From NCBI GenBank assembly GCA_027327085.1, contig DAHWAT010000004.1, positions 1 through 38,153 of the forward strand: DNA of 38,153 bases, read 5' to 3'. The stretch's first letter is position 1; every line of letters begins with the position of its first letter. This stretch comes from Candidatus Saccharimonadota bacterium. Lineage in GTDB: Bacteria; Patescibacteriota; Saccharimonadia; Saccharimonadales; UBA4665. Below, in pieces: positions 17,446 through 27,124 of the stretch. The notes under the pieces were generated by a model. The model was not told the origin of the DNA and ran no database searches. It worked only from the letters and a program-made list of their open reading frames with translations. The translations under genes were made by a program, and so were the position numbers.

Positions 17446-18198
17446 ATGGATATAGATATTATTAAAGTTCTTTGGCTAAGACAAGTACGACGCTACTACC
17501 GCAGTGGCAGTAGGTTACTTGGTACTTTAGGCCAACCAATTCTGCTACTGTTAGCCTTAGGTTACGGTATCGGCGCCATCTATAGACGGGCTGGTGACGG
17601 TAACTACTTGCAATTTTTAGTACCCGGCATAGTTACTCAGACAGTTTTATTGTCAGGTATCTTTTGGGGCATAATCATTATTCAGGATAAACGTTTTGGC
17701 TTTTTGTCTGAAATGCTAGTTGCGCCAGTCAGCCGACTTAAGATACTAATTGGTAGCGCTATTGGTGGTGCCACAATATCGATTATCCAAGGTATTTTAG
17801 TCTTTATTATGGCTCTAATTTTCGGCTTTAGACCGTATAGCTGGGCAGAAGTCCCAATCGCTTTTCTTATTTTAGTAATGATGTGTATTGCCTTAACCAG
17901 TTTAGGCGCTGGCATCGCTTCATCGGTCAACGATTTCCAAGGCTTTCAAGGCATCAATAACCTAATAGTTACTCCAGCCTTTTTCCTGTCTAGCGCGCTT
18001 TATCCGCTAAATAATATCCCAACCGTGCTAAAGATTATAAGCACGATCAACCCAGTCAGCTACATGGTTGACGCCCTCAGAACAATTCTTGCCAACCAAA
18101 GTCATTTTGGCTTAACTAAAGACCTGATCGTCATGTCAATCACCTTTGTTGTAGCGATTGCTTTTGCTGTTTATAGGTTTAATCGAATCCAGCTGTAG
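17446..18198 (+). CDS. ABC-2 type permease (DrrB-like)
   Basis: Six-TM ABC-2 permease; starts 6 bp after the ATPase gene; TPAFFLSSALYPLNNIP...INPVSYMVDALR. Confidence 0.92.
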   Translation: MDIDIIKVLWLRQVRRYYRSGSRLLGTLGQPILLLLALGYGIGAIYRRAGDGNYLQFLVPGIVTQTVLLSGIFWGIIIIQDKRFGFLSEMLVAPVSRLKILIGSAIGGATISIIQGILVFIMALIFGFRPYSWAEVPIAFLILVMMCIALTSLGAGIASSVNDFQGFQGINNLIVTPAFFLSSALYPLNNIPTVLKIISTINPVSYMVDALRTILANQSHFGLTKDLIVMSITFVVAIAFAVYRFNRIQL

Positions 18199-18605
18199 TT
18201 GCTACTTTAGCTAATTTTTTATAGACACTATTTAGTTAAACTCTCTAAATTACTAGCTACGAAACTAAGTTTAGAGTGTAGATTAATCTGCCAGTATGAC
18301 CATCTTACAATGACCTGGATCGGTTTTAGCTTAATGATTTCCAATAACAGTATGCGATTAAGAGTCATAAACAGCAAAGCCTAAGTAGCTACGGCAGCTG
18401 GTACAACTGGTCCGATTGAACTGCCTATTGACTGAGACGTATTAAGTAAAGCCAAGTCGATTTCAAATAAAACTAGAGTGTCATAGTTTAACCAGACATT
18501 GGGTTTTTTGAATATGGATATAGACTAAAACTGACCACTAAAAATCAACACTTAAAAAAAGTAATTTTGTTTCTAAGTAAGCTCACTTTTTTCTTTGGCT
18601 AAGCT

Positions 18606-19529
18606 CTACTTATAAAAAGTAACGTTAGCTGTTTCTTGGCCCTTGTGGGTAAAGATACTTATTGCTTTGACTGGCCTAGTGTTACTGGAACTGTCTTGGT
18701 TTCTAAAGAAGATACGGGCATCAGTTCTACTCTTACTTCTATATTGATCAACTAGTAGTAGAGCAACTGAGCCAAAGCTGGCTCTGGACATCAGTTTAGG
18801 TTTTAGTCCGGTAGCGTAAGCTTCAGCTTCACTAGCTACAGTCTTAAGGATTGGTACCAGATTCATGTCCTTACAGTTAACTTGACTTGGTACCACACAT
18901 TCTTTGCTGTGAGGAAAGTAGAAGTTCTGAGCAGGTTGGTCACCATTAGCACAGCTGATTTCATGATCATATTTAAGATTGCTTAAGACAAATCTGACAT
19001 CGTTATAATAATTGTTATTATTGGTATTAACATTACAGGCACCGACAATCTCAAAACTATGGGGTTGAATCTTCATGTGCTCAACATAGTTCATTGCCCC
19101 TTCTGAAGAAATTGCCTCACCATAGACGACTGTGTCACGGTAGAAATCTTCAACTTGAGTTAGGAATCTTAGTGGCCTGGCTTGACTGGCTAGGTTTTTT
19201 GACGGTGCTGCTAGAGCTATATCACTACTACCAAGAGCAGCGATAGAGCTTAATAGGGCTGCAGCGCCGTATTTAACTATCCTTAGATGTTTAGCTAGAA
19301 ATGGTTGGTTGAAATTATCTAAAGTATTAGGACTAGGTTCAGCTGACTTTGCACTATTTGTTTCTAGACTAGGCGTAGTTAGATCTGTTCGATCAGCTGT
19401 TTCTAATTGGTTGAGGGTATTATCCCACAGACTATCTACTTCTAGTGGTGTATCAATAAATGCACCTGGGTAGACTACATCTGCCTGATTGTCAGGATTA
19501 AGTGTTTGTAGCTTATTTAGTTCGCTCAT
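18606..19529 (-). CDS. Hypothetical exported or membrane-anchored protein (307 aa)
   Basis: About 80-residue polar N-terminus, then hydrophobic segment (IVKYGAAALLSSIAALGSSDIALAA) resembling an internal signal/anchor, then a predicted extracytoplasmic domain with several Cys. Confidence 0.75.
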   Translation of the reverse strand: MSELNKLQTLNPDNQADVVYPGAFIDTPLEVDSLWDNTLNQLETADRTDLTTPSLETNSAKSAEPSPNTLDNFNQPFLAKHLRIVKYGAAALLSSIAALGSSDIALAAPSKNLASQARPLRFLTQVEDFYRDTVVYGEAISSEGAMNYVEHMKIQPHSFEIVGACNVNTNNNNYYNDVRFVLSNLKYDHEISCANGDQPAQNFYFPHSKECVVPSQVNCKDMNLVPILKTVASEAEAYATGLKPKLMSRASFGSVALLLVDQYRSKSRTDARIFFRNQDSSSNTRPVKAISIFTHKGQETANVTFYK

Positions 19530-19785
19530 CTTCTTTAGTTCCTCTATTAGGGTTAACTTAATTTAAATATTTAATGTATTAAGCTATGTTAGTATACTTA
19601 GTCATTAATATTTCTAACAGTAGCTTTAAGAAATATTTGTTTTGATTAATGCTATTTATATAGTATTTTAGGAGTCTTAGCAAGGTTATAGCTTAAGTGA
19701 ATGTCTGATTTTTTACCAAAAATTTGACTGGTACGTGTTAGACTACCAAAGAATCATCACAGTTAAATAAGCAAAGAGAAGGCTA

Positions 19786-20721
19786 ATGACAATTAGAAAA
19801 ACGGTAGGTATTAGCTCTATAACACTAATTATAGCTACTGTTTTAACAGCTTTTTATGTATTGGAGGAATTACTTCTGCCGATTAACCACGTAAGCGCCA
19901 GTGGCTATGGCTTATCGGCGATTGACTATAGGCTAGTTAGTATCCTGGTTAATTTGCCACTAATTATTATTTGGTTTGTGGCTTTTTGGGGCTATAGCCA
20001 GCTTAAAGCTTACTCTAAAAGCCTGGGCAACAGCCGCGAAGCTCCGGCCTATAGAAGTTTAGCTATCGGCATAGCTTGGTTAACTTACGGTCTAATTATA
20101 AAAACCATGGTTGAGCGTTTGCTAGCTGCCCTCAGCAATACTAACCCAGCCTTAGTTGGGCCAACCACCATCATTAGCAGTTACCTAAATTTAATCTTGC
20201 CGCTTATTGGTTTTATTATAATCTTTGCCGCCTCTAAAACCTTAATGCGACTGCAATCTAGCCTGACTAAAACCATAAAGCCCCTCCAGTTGATGGGCTT
20301 ATGCCTAGTTGCTGGTGCTATCTATAACTTTACCTATATTCGAGCAGCCGGCCTACATAGTATTTCTAGTCACAATAACATCTATAATTTACCAGGCTGG
20401 CTACTGTTAATTAGCTTAATCTTACCTTACTTATACGCCTGGCTAATTGGGCTTACAGCCTCTTATCAACTAGGTCTGATCAGTCTTCACTCTTCAGGTA
20501 TTCTTTATAAAAAAGCTCTGTCTTACTTAACAATCGGCCTGATTACCATAGTTATCGGTTTTATGTTTAACCAGTACTTGTCGGCTATTTGGCCACTTAA
20601 AAATCATTTAGTTTTAAATTATCAGTTAATCATCATACTGCTATTTCGCATCATCAGCGGCATAGGCTTCATTATTGCCGCAATCGGGGCTAACAAATTA
20701 AGAATGATTGAGGAGCTATAA
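19786..20721 (+). CDS. Polytopic membrane protein (about 8 TM), possible sensory module
   Basis: 311 aa, very hydrophobic; translationally coupled (TAATG) to the next ORF and then to the PAS histidine kinase. Confidence 0.8.
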   Translation: MTIRKTVGISSITLIIATVLTAFYVLEELLLPINHVSASGYGLSAIDYRLVSILVNLPLIIIWFVAFWGYSQLKAYSKSLGNSREAPAYRSLAIGIAWLTYGLIIKTMVERLLAALSNTNPALVGPTTIISSYLNLILPLIGFIIIFAASKTLMRLQSSLTKTIKPLQLMGLCLVAGAIYNFTYIRAAGLHSISSHNNIYNLPGWLLLISLILPYLYAWLIGLTASYQLGLISLHSSGILYKKALSYLTIGLITIVIGFMFNQYLSAIWPLKNHLVLNYQLIIILLFRIISGIGFIIAAIGANKLRMIEEL

Positions 20722-20999
20722 TGGCTAAACTATCCAATAGCTCAACCTACAATCAGGTTGTCGAGGTGACACGCAAGTACCTTGGCCCAGCTGCTGAGCG
20801 GTTTATTAATAGACAAGTGTCTAATCACCTCAAAAAAAACCCTAAACAACTAACCAAAGCCGATTTAGCTAGTTTAATCGATTGGATCAAAGTCATCGTA
20901 TCTTTAATCACTGAAGACACGTCTATTGTTGAAGAGTACATCTCAGAACTAAGTAAGCTGAGTATGCCAAAAAGCCAAAAAGGGAAGGCTAACCCGTGA
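20721..20999 (+). CDS. Small hypothetical protein (92 aa) in kinase operon
   Basis: Start overlaps upstream stop; its stop overlaps the GTG start of the kinase (GTGA). Confidence 0.75.
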   Translation: MAKLSNSSTYNQVVEVTRKYLGPAAERFINRQVSNHLKKNPKQLTKADLASLIDWIKVIVSLITEDTSIVEEYISELSKLSMPKSQKGKANP

Positions 21000-22114
21000 A
21001 TCAAGCTAATTTAAAGCTATCTCAGCAGAAGTCAATTCGAAAGTCTAAGGAAGCTGATGCTCTTTTCAATAGTATCGGTGAAGGAGCTATCACTACCGAT
21101 GAGTTTGGCCGTATCACCCGAGTCAATAAGCCAGCCCTAAAAATGCTTGGGTTTCATAAAAGCGAACTGATTGGCCAGCCTTTTCTAAAATTAGTCATAG
21201 CTGAAGATTTTGACGGGAAAGTAATTGGCACGATTGACCGACCAATAGTTCAGGCTTTTTTAACCGGACAGTCAATTTTAACTAAATTAAACTATCGGAC
21301 TAAAAAGGGAACTTTACTGCCTGTAGATATTAGCATTTCGCCCTTGATGCTCAACAATCGACCAGTAGGAGCAATTGAAGTTTTTCGCGACATTAGCCTA
21401 GAACAAGAAATCGACCGCATGAAAAGCGAGTTCATATCTCTGGCATCACACCAACTAAGAACGCCTTTATCGGCTATTAAAACCTACTCTCATATGCTAA
21501 GAGACGGCTATATGGGTAAACTAAATAAACACCAAAAGAGCTCCCTAGACACAATTATCGGCGCTACCAATCGAATGAACGAATTAATATCAACCCTGCT
21601 TAACATTAGCCGGATTGAAAGCGGCACGATTAATGTTACTCTGAAAAAGAATAATATTGAAAAGGTTATCAAAGAAATTATCCCGGAATTAACACTAATT
21701 GCCGATGCTAAGGCAATAGAGTTTAAGCTTGTATCTACATCAACTGAATCGCTTGAAATCGTCACCGACGCCTTAATCGTTAAAGAAATAGTAACTAACC
21801 TAGTCTCTAATGCTATTAAATATACCGAGGCTAACGGCAAAGTATGCCTAACCATAGCTCCTAGAAAACAAGATATCCTACTAAAAATCAAAGACAGTGG
21901 TTGGGGCATCCCTGAAATAGCTCGCGATAAAGTTTTTACTAAATTTTACAGAGGTTCTAATATCGTTAGTAAAGAAACCAATGGCACAGGCTTAGGCCTT
22001 TATTTGGTCAAAGGCCTAATTGAGGCTATCAACGGAAAGATTTGGTTTAAAAGCGTTGAGAAAAAGGGTACAACTTTTTATGTTAGTTTACCAAGAGAGC
22101 TTGACTTAAAATAG
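20996..22114 (+). CDS. Soluble PAS-domain sensor histidine kinase
   Basis: PAS region (ADALFNSIGEGAITTDEFGRITRVNKPALKMLGF), H-box FISLASHQLRTPLSAIKTY, N box NLVSNAIKYTE, G boxes; no TM segment. Confidence 0.93.
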   Translation: MNQANLKLSQQKSIRKSKEADALFNSIGEGAITTDEFGRITRVNKPALKMLGFHKSELIGQPFLKLVIAEDFDGKVIGTIDRPIVQAFLTGQSILTKLNYRTKKGTLLPVDISISPLMLNNRPVGAIEVFRDISLEQEIDRMKSEFISLASHQLRTPLSAIKTYSHMLRDGYMGKLNKHQKSSLDTIIGATNRMNELISTLLNISRIESGTINVTLKKNNIEKVIKEIIPELTLIADAKAIEFKLVSTSTESLEIVTDALIVKEIVTNLVSNAIKYTEANGKVCLTIAPRKQDILLKIKDSGWGIPEIARDKVFTKFYRGSNIVSKETNGTGLGLYLVKGLIEAINGKIWFKSVEKKGTTFYVSLPRELDLK

Positions 22115-22221
22115 TAAGAAATTAGACAATCTAATGCTCTAGTCTTATGATATAAGTAATAGAGTAAAACTAAAACCTCAAGCAAATTGACGGTTTAATT
22201 AATCAAGGGGAGACAATATTA

Positions 22222-22632
22222 GTGGCCAAAATATTAGTAGTAGAAGACGACCGTGATCTTAATAAAGCATACTGCATTATCTTGAGACATGAAGGTCATG
22301 ATGTTGTCGCTGCCTTTGACGGTAAAGAGGCCCTAGTTAAGTTAAGTGAAATTAAACCAGACCTTGTCCTGCTAGACCTACTAATGCCGGTGATGGGTGG
22401 CTTAGAATTTCTTAAAGCCTGGGCCGATCATAAGAAAAATGATGCTAAGATTCTGCTGTTTACTAACATGGAGAACTCACCCGAAATCTCTGAAGCCTAT
22501 AAGCTAGGGGCTAGTCGCTGTATTATTAAGAGTTGGACGGCGCCTCATAATCTAGCCAAGGTAGTTAACGATACTTTAAAAAGCGATAGTTTTAAGAAAA
22601 TAAAGTCTAGGCCAAAAGTGCAGAAGGTTTAA
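22222..22632 (+). CDS. Receiver-only response regulator
   Basis: ILVVEDDRDLNKAYCIIL, LVLLDLLMPVMGG, conserved Lys in CIIKSW; no output domain. Confidence 0.9.
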   Translation: MAKILVVEDDRDLNKAYCIILRHEGHDVVAAFDGKEALVKLSEIKPDLVLLDLLMPVMGGLEFLKAWADHKKNDAKILLFTNMENSPEISEAYKLGASRCIIKSWTAPHNLAKVVNDTLKSDSFKKIKSRPKVQKV

Positions 22633-23311
22633 GATCAGCAATAAACTGATCGTTGGCAATCTGAAATAATTTACTTAGATTAAGCACATAAGGCGTATTT
22701 TTGGTATAGGTAATAATACCTGCTCGTTTTAACTTATTAAGCTCGGTTGCAGCCGTCTCGCGGGTAAGCCCAGTCAGGTTAGCAAAATCTTGATGAGTCA
22801 GATGAATGGTCAATTCTACCGTCTGGTTATTAATGACTTTGCCATGAGTTAAAGCTAAATAATGTAAGGTGTAAATTAACTTATCGCTAGCTCTGGAATG
22901 CTGCAAAGCATTCAACCTCATAGAGCCGCCTAATTGATCAGTCAAAAAACGGTCCATTTCCTGATAAAGTAACTCAGGGCTTTTCTTAATAAAATTAACG
23001 TAGCTTTTCCGATCTATCAAGTAAACTTCAACTGATGAGGTAAACGCCTCATAGTAAAACACGGCACTAGGCAGTTTAGCGTAGACCCAGGTTGCCGGAA
23101 AAACATGAGTCTCTTGGTAAAAAGCTATTGGTTTTTCTTCTCCGTTAACACTTAAATTATAGGCTTTAACGATACCACTTTTAACGGCGTAGGCATGCTG
23201 AGGAGCTTCCCCTTGAAAAATAATTATCTCGCCTTTTTTAAATTTTCTAACAGGATGACGCTCTAGAAATACTTTTAAATAATTATTAGCTACTCTATCA
23301 AGCATGGCCAC
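22607..23311 (-). CDS. Crp/Fnr-family transcriptional regulator (cysteine-free)
   Basis: cNMP-binding-like fold (FKKGEIIIFQGEAPQHAYAVKSGIVKAY) and HTH (LTHQDFANLTGLTRETAATELNKLKRAGII). Convergent 26-bp overlap with the receiver gene. Confidence 0.88.
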   Translation of the reverse strand: MAMLDRVANNYLKVFLERHPVRKFKKGEIIIFQGEAPQHAYAVKSGIVKAYNLSVNGEEKPIAFYQETHVFPATWVYAKLPSAVFYYEAFTSSVEVYLIDRKSYVNFIKKSPELLYQEMDRFLTDQLGGSMRLNALQHSRASDKLIYTLHYLALTHGKVINNQTVELTIHLTHQDFANLTGLTRETAATELNKLKRAGIITYTKNTPYVLNLSKLFQIANDQFIADLKPSALLA

Positions 23312-23508
23312 TAAACCGCCTTTATTAAGTAAGTCTATTATAGCTTAACTCTTGTCGCATCAACAGCCTGCTAGAAATGCATTATGATCAATAATAGAAT
23401 AGTAGTTGATTAACAGCTTTAGGTTTTTAGAGACAATTGATTCTAGTATACTGATAGCATCAAAAACATTTACAGCTAATTTTCAATAACACTTATATAA
23501 TCATAGGT

Positions 23509-24189
23509 ATGAAGATATTAGTTATTGAAGATGAGCCGAAAATTGCCCAAGCAATCAAGAAGGGACTAGAGTTAAAAAAATTTGCCGTTGACGTTGTCTA
23601 CGATAGCGACAATGGCTACTCCTATGCGTCAGACCCGGATTATGACGTAATCGTTTTAGACCGTATGCTGCCCGGTAGTATGGATGGGGTAGAGCTGTGT
23701 CATAAGCTAAGACAAGAAAGCATTAAAACCCCTATTATCATGCTAACTGCCCGTGGCACCATCGGCGATAAAGTCGAAGGTCTAAATAGCGGCGCTGACG
23801 ATTACCTCGTCAAACCATTCTCGTTCGACGAACTGATCGCAAGAGTCAAGGCCTTACTTAGACGCCCGCCTGAACACTTAGGCACATCTTTGCAAGTTGG
23901 CGATTTAACCCTCGATACTAATTCCTATGAAGTCAAACGAGCGGGTAAGCCGATAAAGTTGTCCTCTAAAGAATTTTCACTGCTTGATTACTTCATGCAT
24001 CATCCCGGTCAGATAATTACCAAGGACATGATTATCAACCATGTTTGGGATCAAGATGCCGATGTCTTACCCAATACAATTGAGGTCTACATCGGTTATC
24101 TAAGAAATAAAATTGATCGACCATTTCCTAAACAAAAACCAATGATCATAACCGTTCGTGGGTTTGGTTATAAAATCGAGGATAGCTAA
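23509..24189 (+). CDS. OmpR/PhoB-family response regulator
   Basis: ILVIEDEPKIAQAIKKGLE, VIVLDRMLPG, DDYLVKPF and winged-helix ELSLLDYF-like C-terminus (KEFSLLDYFMHHPGQIITKDMIINHVW). Confidence 0.95.
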   Translation: MKILVIEDEPKIAQAIKKGLELKKFAVDVVYDSDNGYSYASDPDYDVIVLDRMLPGSMDGVELCHKLRQESIKTPIIMLTARGTIGDKVEGLNSGADDYLVKPFSFDELIARVKALLRRPPEHLGTSLQVGDLTLDTNSYEVKRAGKPIKLSSKEFSLLDYFMHHPGQIITKDMIINHVWDQDADVLPNTIEVYIGYLRNKIDRPFPKQKPMIITVRGFGYKIEDS

Positions 24190-24191
24190 AT

Positions 24192-25202
24192 ATGTTTCGT
24201 TCGGCAACTCTTCGCTTAACTTTATCTTATTTAACGATAGTTATGGCTATTAGCTTGGTGTTCAGCGCCCTACTTTATAACGAAACTACTCGTGATTTAA
24301 GCCAGGGCTTGAGGAGTGAATCTCAGTCTATTTTTAGCCAATACCCGATTTTTCAAAATGACCCGAGTCTTAACCTTCAGCCCACTCATTATTATCGAGC
24401 CGAAGCCCACCGCATATTAATTCGCTTAATTGGCTTTAATCTAATTGTTTTAGTAGTAGCCGGCTTTTCCAGTTATTGGTTAGCCGAGAAGACCCTTGAA
24501 CCAATTATAGCTGCTCACGATAGGCAAAGGCGCTTTACTTCTGACGTATCTCATGAGCTAAGAACCCCCTTAACGGCTATTAAAATGGAGAGTGAGGTAG
24601 CTCTATTAAGCACTAAAACACCAACTAGCGAGTTAAAACAGACGATTAAAAGCAATCTGGAAGAAGTCGCAAAGCTAGAGACACTAATCAATAACTTATT
24701 GAAGTTATCACGGTTAGAAACGACCGACCTAAAAGCCAACTTTAAAGCCGTGAACGCCAAAGATATGGTCGAACAAGCTGTTAAAAAATTAGAAAGTAAG
24801 TCTAGTAACCATCATGTGCTCATCGATGTACCCGATAAACTTACCCTGTATGGCGATAGCGATAGCCTAGAACAACTAACTATTATCCTGTTAGATAATG
24901 CTCTGAAATACAGCCCAAAAGACAGCAAAATCAACATCAAAGCCTATTTAAATAACCATCAGACTATTTTGGAGGTAGAGGATAACGGCTATGGCATTTC
25001 CCCTAACAACCTGGAGAACATTTTCGACAGATTTTATCGAGTCGATAATTCAAGAAATAAAGGCCAGGAAAGCGAAGGTTATGGATTGGGTCTAAGTATC
25101 GCTCAAATGATTGCCGATCTTCATGATGCCGAAATAACCATCACTAGCCAGGTAAGTCAAGGGACTAGCGTCAAAGTACGTTTTCCGTCAAGCAAAACCT
25201 AA
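24192..25202 (+). CDS. Two-TM sensor histidine kinase
   Basis: H-box FTSDVSHELRTPLTAIKMESE, N box LDNALKYSP, G2 GYGLGLSIAQMI; starts 3 nt after its regulator gene. Confidence 0.95.
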   Translation: MFRSATLRLTLSYLTIVMAISLVFSALLYNETTRDLSQGLRSESQSIFSQYPIFQNDPSLNLQPTHYYRAEAHRILIRLIGFNLIVLVVAGFSSYWLAEKTLEPIIAAHDRQRRFTSDVSHELRTPLTAIKMESEVALLSTKTPTSELKQTIKSNLEEVAKLETLINNLLKLSRLETTDLKANFKAVNAKDMVEQAVKKLESKSSNHHVLIDVPDKLTLYGDSDSLEQLTIILLDNALKYSPKDSKINIKAYLNNHQTILEVEDNGYGISPNNLENIFDRFYRVDNSRNKGQESEGYGLGLSIAQMIADLHDAEITITSQVSQGTSVKVRFPSSKT

Positions 25203-25210
25203 ATTAACCG

Positions 25211-26128
25211 CTAGACTATCAACCTAGATACCGGCAGCATAACTGCCATGATTAGTAGGATAGCTAGAGAAGCTATAAAGACCTTTTTAGCCCAAGCCGT
25301 CGCATTACTACTATCAACTGGCTTATAAGCCAGATGTAGCCAATAGCTACCAATCACTACCATGACACCCAAAAAACTATAGCCGCTGTAGCCAAAGAAA
25401 CTTAAAAGAGCACTAACGATTATAAGCGAAAAGACATAGAACCTTATTTGTTTAACCGTACTTGCCAGACCTCGCTTAATCGGCCATAGCGGTAAATTAG
25501 CCCCTTTATAATCACTTAACCTATAAATAGCTATGGCATAAAAATGAGCCATTTGCCAACAAATCATGAGGGCTAATAGTAATACACAAGCGAAATTAAG
25601 TTTGTTTGTAAATGTAGTGTAGCCGGCTACTAGTGAGGCAGCCCCAGGCAGAGTGCCAACTAGAGTTGAATAAACGCTGTGGCGTTTGGCGAAACCGTAA
25701 ATAATAACGTAAAAAACAACCGCTAAGATACCAATTAGCAAGGTAAGTTTATTAGTTCCTCTAAGCACGATGAGGCCGATTACCAACATAACTAGGCCTA
25801 AAGAAAGCGCATGTCTTATGCTAACCTGTCCGGTCACGATAGCCCGTTTTTTAGTTCTTTCCATACGCTCATCAATTCTTCGATCAAGTACATTATTAAA
25901 AATACAAGCCGCCCCAATTAGCAGCGACATACCAATGATTAAAGCTAAAAACTGACCTAATTTTAGCTGCCATTTACTGGCTAAAAGATAACCAGCCGTG
26001 CCTGTTAATACATTGGCATAAACAATCCCTGGTTTAATCAATGAATAGTAGGTTTTAAAGCTAGGTTTAGGTTGATCCTGCTTTAACCTGGAACTGGGGC
26101 GCCTAGACGACCTAAAGTCCGCTGTCAT
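25211..26128 (-). CDS. cyoE: Protoheme IX farnesyltransferase (heme O synthase)
   Basis: UbiA-family; AACIFNNVLDRRIDERMERTKKRAIVTG; directly downstream of cyoABCD. Confidence 0.95.
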   Translation of the reverse strand: MTADFRSSRRPSSRLKQDQPKPSFKTYYSLIKPGIVYANVLTGTAGYLLASKWQLKLGQFLALIIGMSLLIGAACIFNNVLDRRIDERMERTKKRAIVTGQVSIRHALSLGLVMLVIGLIVLRGTNKLTLLIGILAVVFYVIIYGFAKRHSVYSTLVGTLPGAASLVAGYTTFTNKLNFACVLLLALMICWQMAHFYAIAIYRLSDYKGANLPLWPIKRGLASTVKQIRFYVFSLIIVSALLSFFGYSGYSFLGVMVVIGSYWLHLAYKPVDSSNATAWAKKVFIASLAILLIMAVMLPVSRLIV

Positions 26129-26495
26129 CTTGTTGTTTCATATATTTATCAATCTGAGACGGTAAGAACATACGGTGATTTAGGTTATGCATTATCCAAA
26201 TAGACCCACCAACTAAAATCAAGACTACTGTTATCATAAAACCAAAAACGACTAGCTTAAGTCTTGGTTTGGTTTCTTTACCTAAATGCAAGAATAGAAC
26301 TAGCTGAGTAATTGCTTGAATAATCGCTAGGGTTGCTACAACCAGAGCTATCGCCCAGTTCTGCGACAGAACATGATTAACGGTTAAGCTGTAAGCTAGC
26401 AACGTACAGGCTAGGCTTAATAAAAAGCCAGTCACGTAAGCTCTATATGATGCTTGATTAGGATTGTGCACCGATACGACCATTGCTTTGCTCAT
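26112..26495 (-). CDS. cyoD: Cytochrome bo3-type quinol oxidase subunit IV
   Basis: 127 aa three-TM protein with ITQLVLFLHLG motif; overlaps cyoE start. Confidence 0.9.
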   Translation of the reverse strand: MSKAMVVSVHNPNQASYRAYVTGFLLSLACTLLAYSLTVNHVLSQNWAIALVVATLAIIQAITQLVLFLHLGKETKPRLKLVVFGFMITVVLILVGGSIWIMHNLNHRMFLPSQIDKYMKQQDDSGL

Positions 26496-27124
26496 ATATT
26501 AAGCCCTCCGCTTATTAGATAGACAACGCTAAAGATAAAGATCCAGATAAGATCAAGAAAATGCCAAAATAGACTCATTAAAGTTAGCTGTCTGACTGTT
26601 ATCCGGTTTAAACCCTTTTTTAGCACTTGGAACATCATCGTACCAATCCAAAGCAACCCAATCGTAATATGCAGGCCATGAGTAGCCACTAAAGTGAAGT
26701 ATGAAGATAAAAAGCCACTCCGGCGCCAGCTGTCACCTTGATTGACAAAGTTGGCAAACTCTCTAAACTCTAAAACCAAGAAGGCTAAACCGAGCAAGAA
26801 GGTAATCAAAAGCCAAAACAGGACCAACCTTTTAGCCTTGTTCTGAGCCGCCAAAATAGCTAGTCCGCAAGTAAAGCTACTAGTTAAAAGTATCAGTGTT
26901 TCGGCAAGAGCGTAAGGCAAGCTAAACAAACTATGCGCACTTGGCCCATTAAAGGTATTAGCATGCAGCACGGCAAAGGTGGCAAAAAGACTGGCAAACA
27001 AGACACAATCGGTCATTAAATAGACCCAGAAGCCAAAATAAGTTTTACTGTCGGCTTCAGCCTTTAGGCTAGCCTGGTTAATCTTGTAAGAATCTACAGC
27101 CGAGTTAAGCTCACTCACGCGCAT
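26492..27124 (-). CDS. cyoC: Cytochrome bo3-type quinol oxidase subunit III
   Basis: GFWVYLMTDCVLFASLFATFAVL; FTLVATHGLHITIGLLWI; FWHFLDLIWIFIFSVVYL. Confidence 0.95.
   Translation of the reverse strand: MRVSELNSAVDSYKINQASLKAEADSKTYFGFWVYLMTDCVLFASLFATFAVLHANTFNGPSAHSLFSLPYALAETLILLTSSFTCGLAILAAQNKAKRLVLFWLLITFLLGLAFLVLEFREFANFVNQGDSWRRSGFLSSYFTLVATHGLHITIGLLWIGTMMFQVLKKGLNRITVRQLTLMSLFWHFLDLIWIFIFSVVYLISGGLNI

Noticed and set aside
18199-18605. 407-bp gap with coding-like fragment VATAAGTTGPIELPID before a stop
   Set aside because: Frame is interrupted by stops immediately upstream; cannot distinguish gene remnant, sRNA or chance without comparative data.
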